NCBI GenBank assembly: GCA_934351255.1
Contig: CAKRJH010000007.1
Location: 1 to 64,000, forward strand
DNA: 64,000 nucleotides
DNA from: an uncultured Lachnospiraceae bacterium
GTDB lineage: Bacteria; Bacillota; Clostridia; Lachnospirales; Lachnospiraceae
Direction of reading: 5' to 3'
Under the pieces are notes generated by a model, which was not told where the DNA came from, searched no databases, and saw nothing but the letters and a program-made list of their open reading frames with translations. Position numbers and translations under genes: made by a program. Below, one piece after another: positions 61,561-64,000 of the stretch; position 1 is the stretch's first letter; each line of letters starts with the position of its first letter.

Positions 61561-62692
61561 ATGTTTTCCTCCTTGTGACCAGACAGGAAATGCCAAAGAA
61601 GATCAATGCCATGAAAGACAGGGAGAGGAGATCTGTGGCAAACCGCTGCAGATGGTCATAATTATTCAATGTATAAAAGCAGTCGGAAATCAGGGCTGCC
61701 GGATTGATCCGGTTGAAGAGTGGAAAATGTTTTTCTACGCTCATCCGCATGGTGCCCACCATAAGACCGCTTAAAAAACAGCATGGCATAACGACGGCAA
61801 ACATGACACTTGTCTTGCCTCCCTCAGATTTTGGGCCGATACAGCCCAGGAACATCCCCAGTGAGATACTGCAGGAACTGCTGATTACGATGGTAAGCAG
61901 GCTGAGCAGGGGGTGCTGCGCCATATGGATATCGAGTACGCCCACTATAAACAGAAATGCCAGGATGTTCAGACCGGATTCTACCAGAATATAGGCGGCC
62001 AGCTCTCCGGCGATCATATTCAGTTTTCGGCGGGGAGAGATGGTCTTGCGGGCGGCAAGCGCCGTCAGATTGGCAGCGTTTTCGATGGACAGATGGATCC
62101 CTCCGAGCGCGGTGTACAGACAGGCCATGGCGATCAGGTTGTAAAAATACTGATTGTAGGGATCGGCGTCGGAACGGGTGAGAGAAACCTCTTTGCGGGG
62201 TTCGATCGTCTCCGTCAGAGAAGTCATCAGGTCTGCCAGCTGCTCCGGATGTTCCCGCACGGTTTTTTCCACAAAATCCCGGTTTACCTGAAACTGTGTC
62301 AGCAATGCCTGAAGAATGCTCTGATTGATGGAAGAGTCCGCGGCATCTGCATTGACACTGAGTGTGACCGTATCACCGGCATGGAAAATGCCGTCGGCCT
62401 TCTGCTGTTCCAACAGGTGTTTGGCAGTGTTGTCATCGCAGTAAGTGACAGAAAGCATGGCGCCGTTTTTGTCCGTGGAGAGTGCATCTGCCATGGTACA
62501 AAAAATATTGGCATTGAAACTTTTGTCTGTGACGATTGCGACCGGTATCGTATGGAAACTCTCGCTTTCCGTCATATTGGAAAATGCGACTTTGAACAGA
62601 CAGGCCAGTACGACAGGGAAGACCAGGATCCAGAACAGGTTGGTCTTGTTTCTGAGCAGGCGTAACAGCGTATATTTGAAAACAGATTGCAT
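61547..62692 (-). CDS. ABC-2 type transporter permease, partner subunit
   Basis: A 381-residue permease with the same plan: one helix at about 18-38, an extracellular domain to about 175, and five further helices with a PCCFLSGLMVG turn characteristic of ABC-2 exporters. The ATG at 62692 follows GGAGG. The gap from the ATPase gene is 18 bases and it overlaps the next permease, so the three genes form one operon. Distinct sequences in the two permeases indicate a heterodimer. Confidence 0.88.
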   Translation of the reverse strand: MQSVFKYTLLRLLRNKTNLFWILVFPVVLACLFKVAFSNMTESESFHTIPVAIVTDKSFNANIFCTMADALSTDKNGAMLSVTYCDDNTAKHLLEQQKADGIFHAGDTVTLSVNADAADSSINQSILQALLTQFQVNRDFVEKTVREHPEQLADLMTSLTETIEPRKEVSLTRSDADPYNQYFYNLIAMACLYTALGGIHLSIENAANLTALAARKTISPRRKLNMIAGELAAYILVESGLNILAFLFIVGVLDIHMAQHPLLSLLTIVISSSCSISLGMFLGCIGPKSEGGKTSVMFAVVMPCCFLSGLMVGTMRMSVEKHFPLFNRINPAALISDCFYTLNNYDHLQRFATDLLSLSFMALIFFGISCLVTRRKTYASL

Positions 62693-62710
62693 GATAACCT
62701 CCATGTTTTT

Positions 62711-63649
62711 TTAATCCCGCAGTTCTTTGCCGGTAATCTCTAAAAATACATCGTTCAACGTTGGCAGCTGTGAGTAGACATGACCAATGGAGAGATCTTT
62801 TTCCTGCAGATAACCGAGCAGACGGACCAGATTGTGTTTTCCGCCATCGCACAGCACAGTAAGCGTATGATCCTCGTAGTCTGCCTGATATACGTGTGGC
62901 AGGGTGCGGATGTGGGCGAGATCCTCCGCCGGAAGATCCATCAGTTCGAGGGTGATGATCTCGCTTTTCTTGATGAGCCGGATCAGCTCTTCCTTGGTGC
63001 CAAGAGCGATGTTTCTTCCTTTGTCCATGATGGCGATCCGGGTACAGATCTGTTCCACTTCTTCCATGTAGTGGGAGGTGTAGATGATCGTGGCACCGGC
63101 ACGGTTGAGATCTACGATCCCCTCCAGAATGTTGTTCCGGCTCTGCGGATCGACGGCTACGGTAGGCTCATCGAGAATGATCAGTTTTGGTTTGTGTGCG
63201 ATCCCACAGGCGATGTTTAAGCGGCGCAGAAGTCCACCGGAGAGTTTTTTTGGATAAAATCCCGTAAACTCCTCGAGCCCGACAAAGGAAATGGCATCAT
63301 TGACACAGCGTTTGCGGGTGGCGGAGTCTTTGACATACAGACTGCAGAAATAGTCGATGTTTTCGCGGACTGTCAGTTCCTGAAAGACCGCGACATTCTG
63401 CATGACGACACCGATCTGGCGCTTGATGTCATAACTGTCCGGACGCATGGGACGGCCGAAGACTTCGATATTGCCTTTGTCGTAGGATAGCAATGAGAGA
63501 AGGCAGTTGATCGTGGTGGTCTTGCCGGAGCCGTTTGGCCCGAGCAGACCGAAGATTTCGCCCTCCTGTATGGTCAGATTCAGATGGTCGAGTGCGAGCA
63601 GTTCTTTGTACCGCTTGACCAGATTTTCGATGTTTACGATTGTTTGCAT
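62711..63649 (-). CDS. ABC transporter ATP-binding protein of an ABC-2 exporter
   Basis: A 312-residue ATPase with Walker A GPNGSGKT (37-44), signature LSGGLLRRLNIA, Walker B LIILDEPTVAVD and switch His TSHYMEEVE, which are features of the DrrA/CcmA exporter class. The C-terminal about 90 residues form the regulatory domain found in this class. GGGAGGATCC precedes the ATG. It is the first gene of the minus-strand operon. The plus-strand gene starting at 63797 is divergent and may encode its sensor. Confidence 0.92.
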   Translation of the reverse strand: MQTIVNIENLVKRYKELLALDHLNLTIQEGEIFGLLGPNGSGKTTTINCLLSLLSYDKGNIEVFGRPMRPDSYDIKRQIGVVMQNVAVFQELTVRENIDYFCSLYVKDSATRKRCVNDAISFVGLEEFTGFYPKKLSGGLLRRLNIACGIAHKPKLIILDEPTVAVDPQSRNNILEGIVDLNRAGATIIYTSHYMEEVEQICTRIAIMDKGRNIALGTKEELIRLIKKSEIITLELMDLPAEDLAHIRTLPHVYQADYEDHTLTVLCDGGKHNLVRLLGYLQEKDLSIGHVYSQLPTLNDVFLEITGKELRD

Positions 63650-63796
63650 GGGGATCCTCCCTTGTATTTTATGGTTCTATCGATAGCATAAACGATAAAA
63701 TATGGAAACAGAAGTGCAGGATGTCAGGAAAAGAAGATGACATTTGTCACAAAGTTCATTATACTGGAAATAGTGCACACAGGAGAGGAGGAGCAA

Positions 63797-64000
63797 ATGC
63801 AACGACTGATTGATCAGGGAATTCTTTATGTGGCAGGGCTGCTCCTTCTGGGAGGGACAGCGGGCTGGGTTCGTCCTGTGCTCGCAGCCCTGTTTGCATT
63901 GATTTATGTATCTGTGTCCAATTATGTGAGAGGGAGCAGGGGGGGGCTGTGTGTTGCGGTGATGCTGACCGGGATATGCTGTTTTTTGCCGGAGCTGCTG
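63797..64000 (+). CDS. N-terminal part of a membrane protein, possibly a sensor histidine kinase
   Basis: The first 68 codons of a gene running off the right edge, with GAGGAGGAG before the ATG. The visible part consists of short hydrophobic helices (ILYVAGLLLLGGTAGWVRPV, then LAALFALIYVSV and CVAVMLTGICCF), like the membrane domain of small sensor kinases often found next to ABC-2 exporters. A promoter with ATGACA (63737-63742), 17 bases, TATACT (63760-63765) precedes it. No kinase motif is inside the window, so the role is a guess. Confidence 0.6.
   Translation, partial: MQRLIDQGILYVAGLLLLGGTAGWVRPVLAALFALIYVSVSNYVRGSRGGLCVAVMLTGICCFLPELL

Overview
The window looks like a chromosomal segment of a Gram-positive anaerobe of the class Clostridia, most likely family Lachnospiraceae. 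This rests on gene content and order (tig-clpP-clpX-lon-engB, ddl-murF, a Phe T-box in front of pheST, an ammonium transporter fused to PII, tandem Clostridia-type lipoproteins), on strong AGGAGG ribosome binding sites and on roughly 50% GC in the core genes. The genus cannot be fixed from the sequence alone. No rRNA, tRNA or CRISPR array was seen.

Layout. 1-3.3 kb: the end of a hybrid sensor kinase with an HPt partner, a broken acetyltransferase and a methyltransferase. 3.4-19.5 kb: a housekeeping block with glmM, tig, clpP, clpX, lon, engB, ddl, murF, a T-box leader, pheS, pheT and three small membrane genes. 19.6-25.6 kb: an AmtB-PII fusion, adenine deaminase, a secreted ComEC-like metallo-beta-lactamase and a membrane-anchored unknown. 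25.6-41.3 kb: a cell-envelope region with two paralogous lipoproteins, a two-component system, and a tightly coupled six-gene run (two adaptor lipoproteins, a 10-helix FtsX permease, two ATPases, a leucine-rich-repeat protein), followed by a DUF3048 protein. Repeated GATGCA elements in front of the lipoproteins and in front of the export genes suggest shared control by the response regulator. 41.4-44.5 kb: copper homeostasis, csoR with its operator inside the promoter, and copA with a C-terminal chaperone-like domain that has its own start signals. 44.5-47.1 kb: miaB and a dGTPase-like gene.

47.2-56.2 kb is an accessory and partly decayed region. It holds an AT-rich TnpB-only transposon gene, an antitoxin-like remnant, a TetR-hydrolase pair, a defence island and a broken aldo/keto reductase-LysR pair. 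The defence island is read here as the scar of a BREX locus (fragments like brxA, the 3' end of pglX and the 5' end of pglZ). A complete Septu-type ATPase plus HNH nuclease pair (ptuA-ptuB) sits between the pglX-like and pglZ-like remnants, and two near-identical palindromes bracket it. 56.2-64 kb: a PfkB sugar kinase, small membrane proteins, two alpha/beta hydrolases, an ABC-2 exporter on the minus strand and the start of a membrane protein running off the right edge.

The most interesting unexplained signals are the palindrome-bracketed Septu cassette inside the BREX scar with its structured, gene-free upstream segment, the double-length adaptor and double-ATPase export cluster, and the possible internal start that would release a 69-residue CopZ from copA.
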